Shown piece by piece: positions 1 through 9,100 of a DNA stretch of 13,360 nucleotides; positions within the stretch are counted from its first letter, which is position 1; every line of letters begins with the position of its first letter. The position numbers and the translations under genes are program-made. The stretch is from JBAXLO01 sp037134755. GTDB lineage: Bacteria; Bacteroidota; Bacteroidia; Bacteroidales; JACABE01. Below the pieces are notes generated by a model, which was given only the letters and a program-made list of their open reading frames with translations, was not told the DNA's origin and ran no database searches. Location: positions 1-13,360 of the forward strand of contig JBAXLO010000124.1 in assembly GCA_037134755.1 (NCBI GenBank), read 5' to 3'.

Positions 1-3000
1 CATGGAATACAACTCCAGTTCAAACAACAAGCATAGCTTCAGGATTAGCAGCTGGAATATATACTGTTTCTGTTACAGATAGCAAAGGATGTTCTACAAC
101 TGCATATACAATAATAACACAACCAGCAGCAGCATTAAGTGCAAATATCAGTTCGCAAACTAATGTTAATTGTTATGGACTGGCAACAGGTGCTGCAACA
201 GTAGCTGTAACTGGTGGAACACCAACTTATACTTATTCATGGAATACAACTCCTATAAAAACTACAGCAACTGCAACCAGCTTAGTAAAGGGAATCTATA
301 CAATAACTATTACTGATAGCAAGGGATGTACTGCTACAACATCTACAAATATAACTCAACCTTTAGCAGCTTTAACTGCAAGCATTAGCTCACAAACAAA
401 TGTTAATTGTTTTGGACAAGCAACAGGATCAGCGACAGCGACAACAATAGGTGGAACATCTCCATATACTTATTCATGGAACACAATACCTGCACAAACT
501 GCAAATACAGCTAACGGATTAGCAGCAGGTATCTATACAACAACTGTTACTGATAACAAAGGATGTTCAACAACAGCATCAGCAACGATCTCTCAACCTT
601 TAGCTGCATTAAACATTACAGGAAATGTTACCAACTCAACATGTACATTAACTAATAATGGTGCAGTAAATATTACTGTTACAGGTGGAACTGCCAACTA
701 CAGTTATTTATGGTCGAACAGTGCGGTTACAGAAGATATTACTAACTTACATCAAGGAGATTATACAATAACAGTAACTGACTTTAAAGGATGTTCAACA
801 TCTAAGACTTTTACTGTAAATTCAGGCAACTGTCAGCCAATTGCTGTAAATGATATCAATTCAACTACAGAAAATACTCCTGTAAGTGGTAGCTCTCAAA
901 CTAACGACACTCCAAGTGGAAACGGTGGTAATGTATGGTCTCTAATTGGGACAAATGGTGGAGCTGCTCATGGAACAGTAACAATAGACACTCTAGGAAA
1001 CTACACTTACACTCCAAATACAAACTATAACGGTATAGATGTATTTAATTATAAGGTGTGTGATGCTAATGGAGATTGTTCTTCAGCAACTGTTACTATT
1101 ACGATAACTAATGTTAACAACCCTCCGGTAGCTGTTGACGATAATGCAACTACACCTGAAAACACTCCGGTAATTGGAAACGTATTAACAAATGATAGCG
1201 ACCCTGACGGGAACACAATTACAGTAACAGGATTTTCAATTGGTAGTACAACTTACACATCAGGAACTACTGCAACAATAACAGGAATTGGAACTATCAT
1301 AATTAATAGTAATGGTAGCTATACTTTTACACCTTCATCAAACTGGACTGGAACTGTTCCTGCAATTCCTTACGCTATAACTGATGGCAATGGTGGAACA
1401 GCAACAGCTAATCTAAACATAATTGTAACTCCGGTTATACATTATGTAGATTTGGGAGTAACTAAAGCATTGACAACACCTAATCCTCTTGTTCCGGGTT
1501 ATCAGATTAATAAATATGATACTGTAACCTTTACTATCGTTTTAAAGAATTATAGTTCGATATTCGGCACTACAAATATTCAAGTATTGGATACATTGCC
1601 TGAAGGCTTAAATTACATTTCTTCAACAACAAGTAAAGGTACTTATTCAGCGACTAGCGGGATATGGGCTATCAATACATTGAATGCTTTGGATTCAGCA
1701 ATTCTTACTGTAACTGCAAGATTTGACACAACAGCTCAGAACAATGTGTATATAATTTCTCAATCAGGTGTTGATACAAACATATATAATAATACTTCTT
1801 TTGCATCTGTTACTGCTAACGGTTCATCTAGTGGCAACGACGGTGGTTTGGAAAGCAATGGTGACTTGGTTTCGAAGATTGCTAAACGTAATTTTGTTCG
1901 TCAGAGAGATGGAAATGTTAATCGTTATAATACTACTGAAAATCTTGAAGCGTTTGTAGGTTTACAAAACAAATCTCAAACATTATTGGGTACTCAATCT
2001 GATCTATCTTCTTTTATTCCAACTATAGGACCTGCAAATTCAACAGGATATGTAACAACTCCTACTGACTTGATTGGTATTACTAATGCTAACGAAGTGA
2101 TGGCTGTTGACTACTTTACAAGCACTACTAACAGACAAGCATCTGTATTAGGTATTGCAACAAGTGCAGCAACAGTTTATGGACATACTAAGCTGGTTTG
2201 CGATAGATTGAATGGTGCAAGCATAAAAGATGTGAAGTATGTTACAATTAGAGGACATCAGTTTTATATTGCTAATTTGGTTCAAGACAATGGTGAAGTT
2301 GATTATACAATTAACTTTATAGCTTACAAAAATGGCACTGTATATAATATAGATAATCAATGGGCTTTGGATAGTTATCATCCAACAGGAAACAACCAGG
2401 TGTTAAACTTCCAGGTTTGGTCAAATTCAAATGAATGTACAGTTAAATTAGTTGAAACTATATTGGACAACATGACGAATCTAGGTTTTAATGTTGTACT
2501 TAACAATACTCCTCCTGTAATTCCTTCAGTTTATGTTGTGAATGGGGAGTATCAAAATGGAACTATCAGGTTGTTGCTTAGCAATAGCGATAATGCAACT
2601 ACACTTCAGTTTGCAGGTAACACAGCTACTATTGAAAACGGTACAAGAACTAACTTCAGCACCAGCGAAAACATTATTACAGCCAAATCAAGTGAGATCT
2701 ACTTAAACATTGGCAATATATTTGATGCAGGTTTTACAATTGCTAACAATGCTAATGCAGGTAAAGATGTGTTGTACTTTGCTGATGGTCCATGGGGTTA
2801 TGATGTTGATAATTCAGGTACTTCGATAAATAACTTTAGTGTATCTGCGCTTAACAATGTTAATTATGCAAATTGTTATAATGTATTACGTAATGCAACT
2901 TTAGATGGTAAGGTGCTATCTTATGCATCATTATTCAGAAATATGAGAGCCGGTAATAAGCCAGTAGATTTGAGCAATTATAAATATATAGAGTTTAACG

Positions 3001-3551
3001 CATCGGGTAGTGGGGTTTATAATCTTATCATAAGTAAGAAAAGCATTGCTAACTGGAGTGATCAATATAGCATTCCTATTACTTTAACTTCAACTGCTAC
3101 ACATTACAAGATATTATTAAGTGATCTTTACAATTCAGTAGGACAGACAAATTTAATTGCTAGCGATGTTGTTTCGATAGTGTTTACTAAAGTTGGAAAT
3201 AACAGTTCTTATCAAGATTTTAATATTAGTGTAAATAATCTACATTTTTCAGGAACTGTTGCAGGCATCGAACAAGTTAATGTTAACAACAAAGATGTTA
3301 AGTTTAGCATCTATCCTAATCCTGCTGCTGAGCAAACTACGCTTTCATTCAGCATGCCTCAATCATCTAAACTAAGAATAAGTTTATATAATGAGCAAGG
3401 AAGGCTTATTAATATAATTGCTGATGAGTACACTACAGTAGGTGACCATACTATAAGTTACAATACAGCTTCTTTGAAAAGTGGTATCTACTTTATTAAG
3501 TTTGAAACAGAAGCTTATTTGTTGAACTCAAAGTTGATTGTAGTACATTAA
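1..3551 (+). CDS. SprB-repeat, T9SS-secreted giant surface protein (3' part)
   Basis: The frame is open from base 3 to the TAA at 3549-3551, giving 1182 residues with no start in the window, so the gene is cut at its 5' end. The GTG at 1056 is internal and not a start. Domains in order: three and a half SprB-type repeats (3 to about 830; each has a Trp-Asn-Thr core, a GLAAGIYT-like strand and a VTDxKGCS motif); two cadherin/Ig-like modules (about 831-1121 and 1122-1440, each with an ENTPV motif); a DUF11 domain (about 1446-1815, with DTLPEGLNY); a Bacteroidota-type GGLESNGDL segment near 1843; an uncharacterised region and a possible jelly-roll domain (about 2761-3250); and a type A T9SS sorting domain (about 3303-3548) starting SIYPNPA and ending in a GIYFIKF strand. 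Known for the family: such proteins are exported by T9SS and anchored or released as adhesins or gliding proteins. Its exact role here is unknown. Composition is Thr/Asn/Ser-rich and very different from the genes after 4295. Confidence 0.93.
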   Translation, partial: WNTTPVQTTSIASGLAAGIYTVSVTDSKGCSTTAYTIITQPAAALSANISSQTNVNCYGLATGAATVAVTGGTPTYTYSWNTTPIKTTATATSLVKGIYTITITDSKGCTATTSTNITQPLAALTASISSQTNVNCFGQATGSATATTIGGTSPYTYSWNTIPAQTANTANGLAAGIYTTTVTDNKGCSTTASATISQPLAALNITGNVTNSTCTLTNNGAVNITVTGGTANYSYLWSNSAVTEDITNLHQGDYTITVTDFKGCSTSKTFTVNSGNCQPIAVNDINSTTENTPVSGSSQTNDTPSGNGGNVWSLIGTNGGAAHGTVTIDTLGNYTYTPNTNYNGIDVFNYKVCDANGDCSSATVTITITNVNNPPVAVDDNATTPENTPVIGNVLTNDSDPDGNTITVTGFSIGSTTYTSGTTATITGIGTIIINSNGSYTFTPSSNWTGTVPAIPYAITDGNGGTATANLNIIVTPVIHYVDLGVTKALTTPNPLVPGYQINKYDTVTFTIVLKNYSSIFGTTNIQVLDTLPEGLNYISSTTSKGTYSATSGIWAINTLNALDSAILTVTARFDTTAQNNVYIISQSGVDTNIYNNTSFASVTANGSSSGNDGGLESNGDLVSKIAKRNFVRQRDGNVNRYNTTENLEAFVGLQNKSQTLLGTQSDLSSFIPTIGPANSTGYVTTPTDLIGITNANEVMAVDYFTSTTNRQASVLGIATSAATVYGHTKLVCDRLNGASIKDVKYVTIRGHQFYIANLVQDNGEVDYTINFIAYKNGTVYNIDNQWALDSYHPTGNNQVLNFQVWSNSNECTVKLVETILDNMTNLGFNVVLNNTPPVIPSVYVVNGEYQNGTIRLLLSNSDNATTLQFAGNTATIENGTRTNFSTSENIITAKSSEIYLNIGNIFDAGFTIANNANAGKDVLYFADGPWGYDVDNSGTSINNFSVSALNNVNYANCYNVLRNATLDGKVLSYASLFRNMRAGNKPVDLSNYKYIEFNASGSGVYNLIISKKSIANWSDQYSIPITLTSTATHYKILLSDLYNSVGQTNLIASDVVSIVFTKVGNNSSYQDFNISVNNLHFSGTVAGIEQVNVNNKDVKFSIYPNPAAEQTTLSFSMPQSSKLRISLYNEQGRLINIIADEYTTVGDHTISYNTASLKSGIYFIKFETEAYLLNSKLIVVH
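3..830 (+). repeat. Tandem SprB-type repeats, period about 237 bp
   Basis: The codon for the conserved Trp falls at 3, 240, 477 and 711, giving spacings of 237, 237 and 234 bp (79, 79 and 78 residues). The first three units are close at the nucleotide level: the run TGGAATACAACTCC is shared at 3 and 240. The fourth unit is more diverged, with LWSN replacing SWNT. Each unit ends in a GCS(T/A)T strand followed by TQPxAAL. The array probably continues upstream of the window. It is part of the SprB-like coding region. Confidence 0.88.
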
Positions 3552-3693
3552 AATAGTATCGATAATGATCAATAGAATCCTGCTTTAGATCATCATAAAA
3601 AAGACATTACTGTTAATACTACATACATGATCCCTTTAATAGGAACTTATAAAAGACAATATGGAAGCAGTAAGAGCTAATAATTAAACAATA

Positions 3694-3722
3694 ATTATAG
3701 TTTGCTTGATCAGAACTATAAT
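3694..3722 (+). repeat. Inverted repeat upstream of the terminator
   Basis: ATTATAGTT (3694-3702) pairs perfectly with AACTATAAT (3714-3722) around an 11-base loop. It lies four bases before the terminator stem, so the 3' untranslated region would carry two hairpins in a row. It may help termination or stabilise the mRNA end. Its role is inferred. Confidence 0.5.
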
Positions 3723-3725
3723 AAG

Positions 3726-3766
3726 AAAAAAGACCTTTGGTATTCTTATACTTAAAGGTCTTTTTT
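3726..3766 (+). terminator. Rho-independent terminator of the SprB-like gene
   Basis: AAAAAAGACCTTT (3726-3738) is the exact reverse complement of AAAGGTCTTTTTT (3754-3766), a perfect 13-bp stem. Inside it GTAT (3740-3743) can pair with ATAC (3748-3751) around a TCTT loop. The right arm supplies the U-tract, and the A-tract on the left makes it potentially bidirectional. It lies 174 bp after the stop codon. It is a typical bacterial intrinsic terminator and supports a bacterial origin for the left part. Confidence 0.9.
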
Positions 3767-3769
3767 CTA

Positions 3770-4294
3770 TTACATAGCTTCCCATCAATAAGAGCTGCTT
3801 GTAAAAGAATTGTTAAGCTATTGTATGTAATATTAATACAATTGTATTTACTTTGAGAATACTCTCAAATCTATTATTTTTCTTATCTTTAAAATTTATC
3901 TTATCATTATTAATACTAATAAGATTTCAAACTGTCTTAGTTTAGTCTATTTATAAGTTGAGTGTAATATTAGTAATATTTACAATGTTATTAATTGTGT
4001 TGGTGTTGATATTATATAAATGGTTTTATTATTTTATTTATATTAATAAATTAATTATTTCGTATATATATTTATTCATATAAGTTATATATTAATTAAT
4101 ATCAAATTTAAAATAATTAGATTCATATATATATATTATTATAATTTATATTAAATATATTAATTCTTAAATATATATTTTACTTTCGTTATAATAATAA
4201 ATAACATCTTACATTTAATATTTCATTACATTATAGAAATAGGATATTAAATTATAATTACTAATAATTATATATTAGATATAATTAAATATAA
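3770..4294. other. Gene-free, extremely AT-rich stretch; probable junction zone
   Basis: I see no convincing coding region, RNA gene or mobile element here. The first 100 bp or so resemble ordinary Bacteroidota intergenic DNA and include a short inverted repeat at 3852-3869. From about 3960 the sequence becomes almost pure A and T: 4021-4260 has 21 G or C in 240 bases by direct count. Multiple stops occur in all frames. It separates bacterial from viral-looking DNA and is much longer than any other gap on the viral side, where gaps are 6 to 80 bp. It most likely contains the join between two genomes. Confidence 0.75.
3852..3869. repeat. Short inverted repeat, possible operator
   Basis: TTTGAGA (3852-3858) and TCTCAAA (3863-3869) are perfect 7-bp arms around ATAC. 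It could be a regulator site for a gene that would follow on the bacterial chromosome, because a sequence loosely like a Bacteroidota -7 element (TACTTTG, 3849-3855) overlaps it. No gene follows in the window, so the role is speculative. Confidence 0.3.
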
Positions 4295-4498
4295 CCCAAA
4301 AAACAATCGTGTTATAACTTTTGGAAACTAAAATTATTACACTATAAAACACGAGAACTGGGTCTTGTACAAGGTCATATAACTTATCAAGAAAAAAAGA
4401 ATGATACAGAACGACAACAAACAAAAATAGATAAATTAAAGGAAAATTACAAAAAGATAGATCGTGATTGGCGAAGGAGATTAGATAATTACAATGCG
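4295..4498 (+). pseudogene. Coding-like 5' extension lacking a start codon
   Basis: The frame of the downstream CDS (4499-4897) stays open back to the TAA at 4292-4294, giving 68 extra codons without any ATG. The translation looks like real protein: it is charged and probably helical, with stretches such as KIDKLKENYKKIDRDW, and runs into the downstream protein without a break. The sequence before 4294 abruptly has stop codons in this frame and near-pure A/T. This fits a gene whose 5' part has been lost at a junction, or a true gene decayed at its start. A non-ATG start (CTG at 4358) is possible but unusual in giant viruses. Confidence 0.5.
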
Positions 4499-4897
4499 AT
4501 GGCAAATATATTTGATAGATTTACCCCTCGTTCGATGTTAACAGATGAAGAATATGATATGTTACCCTATGTGACATTAGAAGATTTAATAGACATCTTT
4601 GTAAATGGAATGAAGTATGACCATATTTATATTATCGACCCAACGTGTAATAGTTGTAAGTTTGATGGGAATCGTTCATCAAACTTACTAAAAATGACAG
4701 CCCACAATTATAGAGAAAGGGTAAGAACAAAAACAAACAGACCCTCTTTTTTACCCATTGAATATGTGAAACGATATAATAATCCATCGGAAGGTTCCAA
4801 TCGACCAAGAGATACGATAAAGGATTATAAAAAAACAAAATCAATAGGTGGGAGACGAAAGCATAACAAGACGAAAAGACGACGGTTTAAGCATTAG
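4499..4897 (+). CDS. Giant-virus hypothetical protein with basic C-terminal tail (possibly 5'-truncated)
   Basis: From the first ATG this gives 132 residues, ending at TAG 4895-4897. I do not recognise a family. The N-terminal half is acidic and folded-looking (MLTDEEYDMLPYVTLEDLID), the middle holds a lone CNSC pair, and the last 20 residues are strongly basic after a Gly-Gly (GGRRKHNKTKRRR). The large protein at 6146-10402 ends in a similar Gly-Gly plus Lys/Arg tail. The coding signal continues upstream to 4295, so the true N terminus may be missing. It converges on the amidotransferase gene and overlaps its 3' end by 11 bp, consistent with compact viral DNA. The basic tail suggests nucleic-acid binding or nuclear/virion localisation (inference). 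Confidence 0.7.
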   Translation: MANIFDRFTPRSMLTDEEYDMLPYVTLEDLIDIFVNGMKYDHIYIIDPTCNSCKFDGNRSSNLLKMTAHNYRERVRTKTNRPSFLPIEYVKRYNNPSEGSNRPRDTIKDYKKTKSIGGRRKHNKTKRRRFKH

Positions 4898-5504
4898 CCC
4901 TTTGAGTACAAAAATCATAAAAATTTCTATAAATAATGTGAGTTCCAGCTTCAATTTCAGGGTGTCCCAGAATACAAAAAACCTTGTCACTATATTGAAA
5001 CGCAATAGGAGTTCTTTTTCCGTCAAGCATAATAGATGCCAATGCGATAGCAGATTTTCTTTTTGGTTTTACAGGTAAATTACTGAAACAAAATTTCAAA
5101 TACATTTCGTTTTTATCGTATAATTTAACATTGTTGAATAAAAAAGAATCGGTTTCTATTTTGGTGGGTAATGGATCGCATACAAAATGGTTAAGGGGTT
5201 TCAATGTGCCTCCATTAATAATTGTGAGCAATTGACTCCCAAAGCAGATTCCCAATACAGGAACATCCAAGTTTAGCATATAATAAATATCAAAACTATA
5301 TTGCGAAAGAACATCTTTCTGTAACATCATTGGGGAACCGGATAAAATAATTCCTGTAATTTTCTTTTTCATTTTCGTAAGTAAATCATAATCAACCCTT
5401 TTTGTTTCTATAAAAGGAATGCGTAGATGTTGTAACGTATGACGGACTTGTACAATAAAAGAGAGTTTATTTCCATTTGTGGAATTATTAATCAAAAGAA
5501 TCAT
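4887..5504 (-). CDS. Stand-alone class I glutamine amidotransferase
   Basis: This 205-residue protein matches the length of a free glutaminase domain (GATase class I). Family landmarks are all present: an oxyanion-strand motif GIILSGSP (residues 51-58), the nucleophile elbow GICFGSQLL with the catalytic Cys87, and the catalytic His-Pro-Glu at 181-183. The Cys-His-Glu triad is therefore complete and the domain should release ammonia from glutamine. GMP synthase subunit A is the closest pattern I recognise, but no synthetase (ATP pyrophosphatase) partner lies in the window, so the acceptor is unknown. Gamma-glutamyl hydrolase-like activity is an alternative. It is last in the minus-strand series, 23 bp after the GT25-like gene, and its 3' end overlaps the convergent gene by 11 bp. 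Confidence 0.87.
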   Translation of the reverse strand: MILLINNSTNGNKLSFIVQVRHTLQHLRIPFIETKRVDYDLLTKMKKKITGIILSGSPMMLQKDVLSQYSFDIYYMLNLDVPVLGICFGSQLLTIINGGTLKPLNHFVCDPLPTKIETDSFLFNNVKLYDKNEMYLKFCFSNLPVKPKRKSAIALASIMLDGKRTPIAFQYSDKVFCILGHPEIEAGTHIIYRNFYDFCTQRANA

Positions 5505-5527
5505 ATATTTTATATAACGAGATTAAT

Positions 5528-6139
5528 CTAAGAAATCCATAAAGAATATAGTTTGTTATTTGAATTCATAAATAAACATTCGTATATCCATTTATCCATG
5601 GACATTAAAGATTGTTCGCGAATACCTGTGTTTGGATTGACAACAGCAAATATTTCGTTTTCATGATCATATATTTTTTTCTCAATACACGTGCCGTGAA
5701 AGTCTACCATTCTCATAGCACAATAAGGGGTAACAATAAAGGTAGCGGAGTATCGTACCGTATCATCATCCCAATTCCAACAAGACTTATGAAGTGTTTT
5801 TGTTTGTTTTTTACATTTATCAGAATTATTTGTATTGTCGAATGGATTGACGAAAATGATATCATAAGATTTACTAGATGATATCATTGTAAGGTGTCCG
5901 TATCGTATGCGTTCTAAGAAACGTGCCGTAATTAATACAGTATCTGTGATAATACAAGAACAAGTATCTTTTTGGTTATTAAGGATGATTCGCAATGATT
6001 CTAAATACGCAGAGACAATAGCAGAGGTATCCTTAATATCGATAAACTCGTAGTTGATGATACCATAACGATTGAATTGAGCCTGAAGGAAAACCTTTCT
6101 GATGGGGAACCGAGGGTTATGAATAACTAAGAAATTCAT
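5528..6139 (-). CDS. Hypothetical protein, weakly GT25 glycosyltransferase-like
   Basis: The protein has 203 residues. The layout faintly recalls glycosyltransferase family 25: an opening strand followed by a basic helix and a partner strand (FLVIHNPRFPIRK at 3-15, then YGIINYEFIDIKD at 25-37), a strand where GT25 has its acidic Leu-Glu-Asp-Asp metal motif (IITDTVLI, 63-70), and a segment like the GT25 A-Y-x-I-S-x-x-x-A block (SATFIVTPYCAM, 131-142). Only one Asp (D66) remains in the metal motif, so if related it may be inactive or act differently. It starts 6 bp after the stop of the 1418-residue gene and is followed after 23 bp by the amidotransferase, so co-transcription is plausible. The family assignment is tentative; the gene itself is well supported by its length and spacing. 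Confidence 0.75.
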   Translation of the reverse strand: MNFLVIHNPRFPIRKVFLQAQFNRYGIINYEFIDIKDTSAIVSAYLESLRIILNNQKDTCSCIITDTVLITARFLERIRYGHLTMISSSKSYDIIFVNPFDNTNNSDKCKKQTKTLHKSCWNWDDDTVRYSATFIVTPYCAMRMVDFHGTCIEKKIYDHENEIFAVVNPNTGIREQSLMSMDKWIYECLFMNSNNKLYSLWIS

Positions 6140-6145
6140 CGCTTA

Positions 6146-9100
6146 TTAGTATTTGTTGCGATATTTCTTAGTGAGTTTTGATTTCATTTTATTTTGTTTC
6201 ACCCTTCTTTTAGAAACTCTCCTTTTTGTATTTTTCTTAGATCCCTTTTTTGTATCCTTCTTAACTCTCCTTTTTGTATTGGAATAAGATATTTGTCGTT
6301 TGCGTTTATGATTGTTGTGACTGGAACCACCTGCCATAACACCTATGGCGGGTGTTAAATTTGCTGTTACATAGGGAAGATGACATGGGTTATTCGGTTG
6401 TGCTTGTGGTACAAGAATCAAAAAAGATAACGAAACGGAAAAGCAAAAGTCTAAAATATCATTTGTAAAACATATAGAAGAGCCAGCAATGCGAGGATTA
6501 CATGAAACATTAAAATAACGAAAATTCTTAGGTGAATAAGTTGGGCGATAATGGTTCCAATAAATATTAATAGAGTTAAATACATTATAAATTGGATATC
6601 TGATACCATCTATTTCTTGAGTTGTCGCTTGTTGGCCACCTTGTTCAGGAACACTATTAACAATAATAGGTCTATTGTAATCTGAAAATAAGAGTGGATA
6701 TTGAGTTGGTTCTATTCCCGCACGTATGTTTGTTAATGTCTCCGTGTCTCGCATTTTGACAAAAAACCCAAGACGGGGATGAGGTATAGTATGATATTGT
6801 ATTTTTAAAAAATTTTGTAACCAATCGCATAATGTTTTCTTTAAATATAATAAAACAGGAAGAGCTGGGTCTACTAAATTCACGTCGGCATTGGGTTCGG
6901 GTGGTCGTCTATTTTCATTACTAATTCTAAATATATCATTATAAATATCATGGCAACTTATACCTTTACCTAAAATAAATTCATGATTTACGAATATATG
7001 TTTAGTTTGGGTTGGGTCGCCAATATTAATAAATATATAATACAATGATACATTCATCGATAATTCACGTGTAACACCCTCTCCTCTTATACGATAAGAA
7101 ACAATTATAAAAAATTGACGAACAACAACCTCACCATCGTACTCATTCATACACACACACACATTTGGGAAATTTAAATATTCCAACTTCTTTTTTGTGC
7201 CACCATCAACAAATGTGGCAGCATTTCCAGTATTTTCTTTAGTAGTCCAAACTGCGTTACTATGATTAAAAGCTTCCCCATTCAAAGAAAGTTGTGTAGA
7301 TTCATCTACCGTCAATCCAACATTACCGGATGTTATTTGTTCATCTGGGCTATTATTTACCGCATTGGCGTATTGTTTTTCATCCATAAACCCAAATTTG
7401 GCACATTCTTTTTCATACGAACTACCTCCAATATTACCCTTACTTCTTAGTGATTCGTAAGTAACATTTCCATTTGGATATATTTGACGAAATGCTCTAT
7501 TAGCAACCTTGGCAATTTCAGTTGCTACCGCAACAGATGTTCTGTCTTTATTACAAGCATCATGACACATATCGATTGGTAATTTCAAATATAAATAATC
7601 TTGAACTAGAGGACGGCATTGAAAACTACAAAATTTTCTATAATTCGGTTGTCCAGTTTGAGGACCATTTGCTGGTTGACTAATATTTGTAAATGCTTCA
7701 TTGTATTTTACACCGACTGCGTAAGTAGTCAAAAATGTTCTTAAATTTTCAGGCAGATTCTCAATCGGTGCTATACGTTCGAATCCAAATGAGATTGTAT
7801 CATCGCTAAAACGAATTTGATATCGTTCATCTGGTGGTATTACACCTAATAATCCTGTTATAATTGCGTAATGTTCATTATTAAAATTGTTAACATATGT
7901 ACCCATAGTTATATCATCAACATCACCAGTTGTGATACTGGCAGGAACAGCATCACCGTTTCTAGAACCTATCATCGTTTGTGGCCTACTATTTATATAA
8001 TCGTCATATGCTTGTATGACAACACTTTTATATGCTCCATTCCAATTATCCGTGGGCATTTTATTATTTGAGGCTGAACGTAGAGAAGGTTGAAACATAA
8101 CCGTTTTATATAATATTTCAAAATCACCTTGAGTTATAATACTACCTTCTGGATTTATTGTATATTCTACAATACGATTATATGTACGGTATATATCTTT
8201 ATACTCAGTTGTTTCTTTGCTAGGATTATATAGAATCATTCTATAATCGGGGTCTATATATCTAATATTACCCTGGGCACCTACAGTAATAGGTAACGAA
8301 ACCGACGATAGTATAGACGCGTTATTTTCGGTTAATAATGATATCATTCTTTGTCGTAACCCGATGAAAGTATCTATACATGATCGGAATTCCGGATCGG
8401 TCGCATTAGCAGCATAAATATATGATATTGTCTCAGCAAACCTTTCGGGAAGTATGTTATGGCCATTTATAGCTTCGTTTTTATTGTTATATACCGACAC
8501 TACTTTGGAGAGTTCTCCACTTGTAAAATTTTTTCTAGTAGTTCGTAAAACTACATAAGATTCTCTTGCCTTTTTATTTAAAAACCTTTCTTTATGATTT
8601 AATGTAAGTGATAACATTATAAGTGGCATAAAGGCCGAGAATGTTGCGTTTTCTGTACAAAACCCTTTATCGTGACCACCCTCATTTTTACATTGCTCCA
8701 TTGTTAATATTTCAGCACCTGTGACGATTCTGTAATCATCTGCGTTTTCAAATACTACAGATGACATAAATTCTCCATCAATCGGTTGTCCTGAGTCATC
8801 AACTATCATATTTGCCTTAAATACAATATACGCCATGACAATTCCTATCCAATCCATAACAATTTTTTTACCCTGAAATACTTCTTCTTCAATCCAAATA
8901 GGGTCATCTGACAAAATACTTTTAACCTCCATTTCTCCAATAGGTCCACCTTCTGGACCACATGGAGTAACGATAATTTTACGCATATTTTTAATTAAAT
9001 TTATTACTTGGGTTTCAGAAGGCATTGCACCTCCAAGTTGTCCTGTCGTCCTTGGTCTTGTTACTTCTTCTAGATACTGATGCGGATTATCTATGAGTTG

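Noticed and set aside
1056..1058. GTG as start of the left-hand gene
   Set aside because: The same frame is open to base 3 and encodes continuous SprB and cadherin-like domains, so this GTG is internal.
1..3551. SprB-like gene as a giant-virus gene acquired from bacteria
   Set aside because: It keeps a T9SS sorting signal, useful only in a Bacteroidota cell, and a bacterial terminator follows it, so bacterial chromosome is the simpler reading.
4275..4505. Minus-strand hydrophobic reading frame of 76 residues
   Set aside because: It is antisense to the coding-like plus-strand frame; its hydrophobic composition is what the complement of Lys/Glu-rich codons gives, and it has no family features.
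4632..5078. Several short overlapping frames on both strands around the convergent gene ends
   Set aside because: They are shadows of the basic-tailed protein and of the amidotransferase, which have clear motifs and fitting ends.
5612..5881. Plus-strand frame of 89 residues
   Set aside because: It is antisense to the GT25-like gene, with no recognisable domain and no upstream spacing of its own.
7262..8071. Two short plus-strand frames (7262-7450 and 7871-8071)
   Set aside because: Both lie antisense inside the 1418-residue gene and have random-looking composition.
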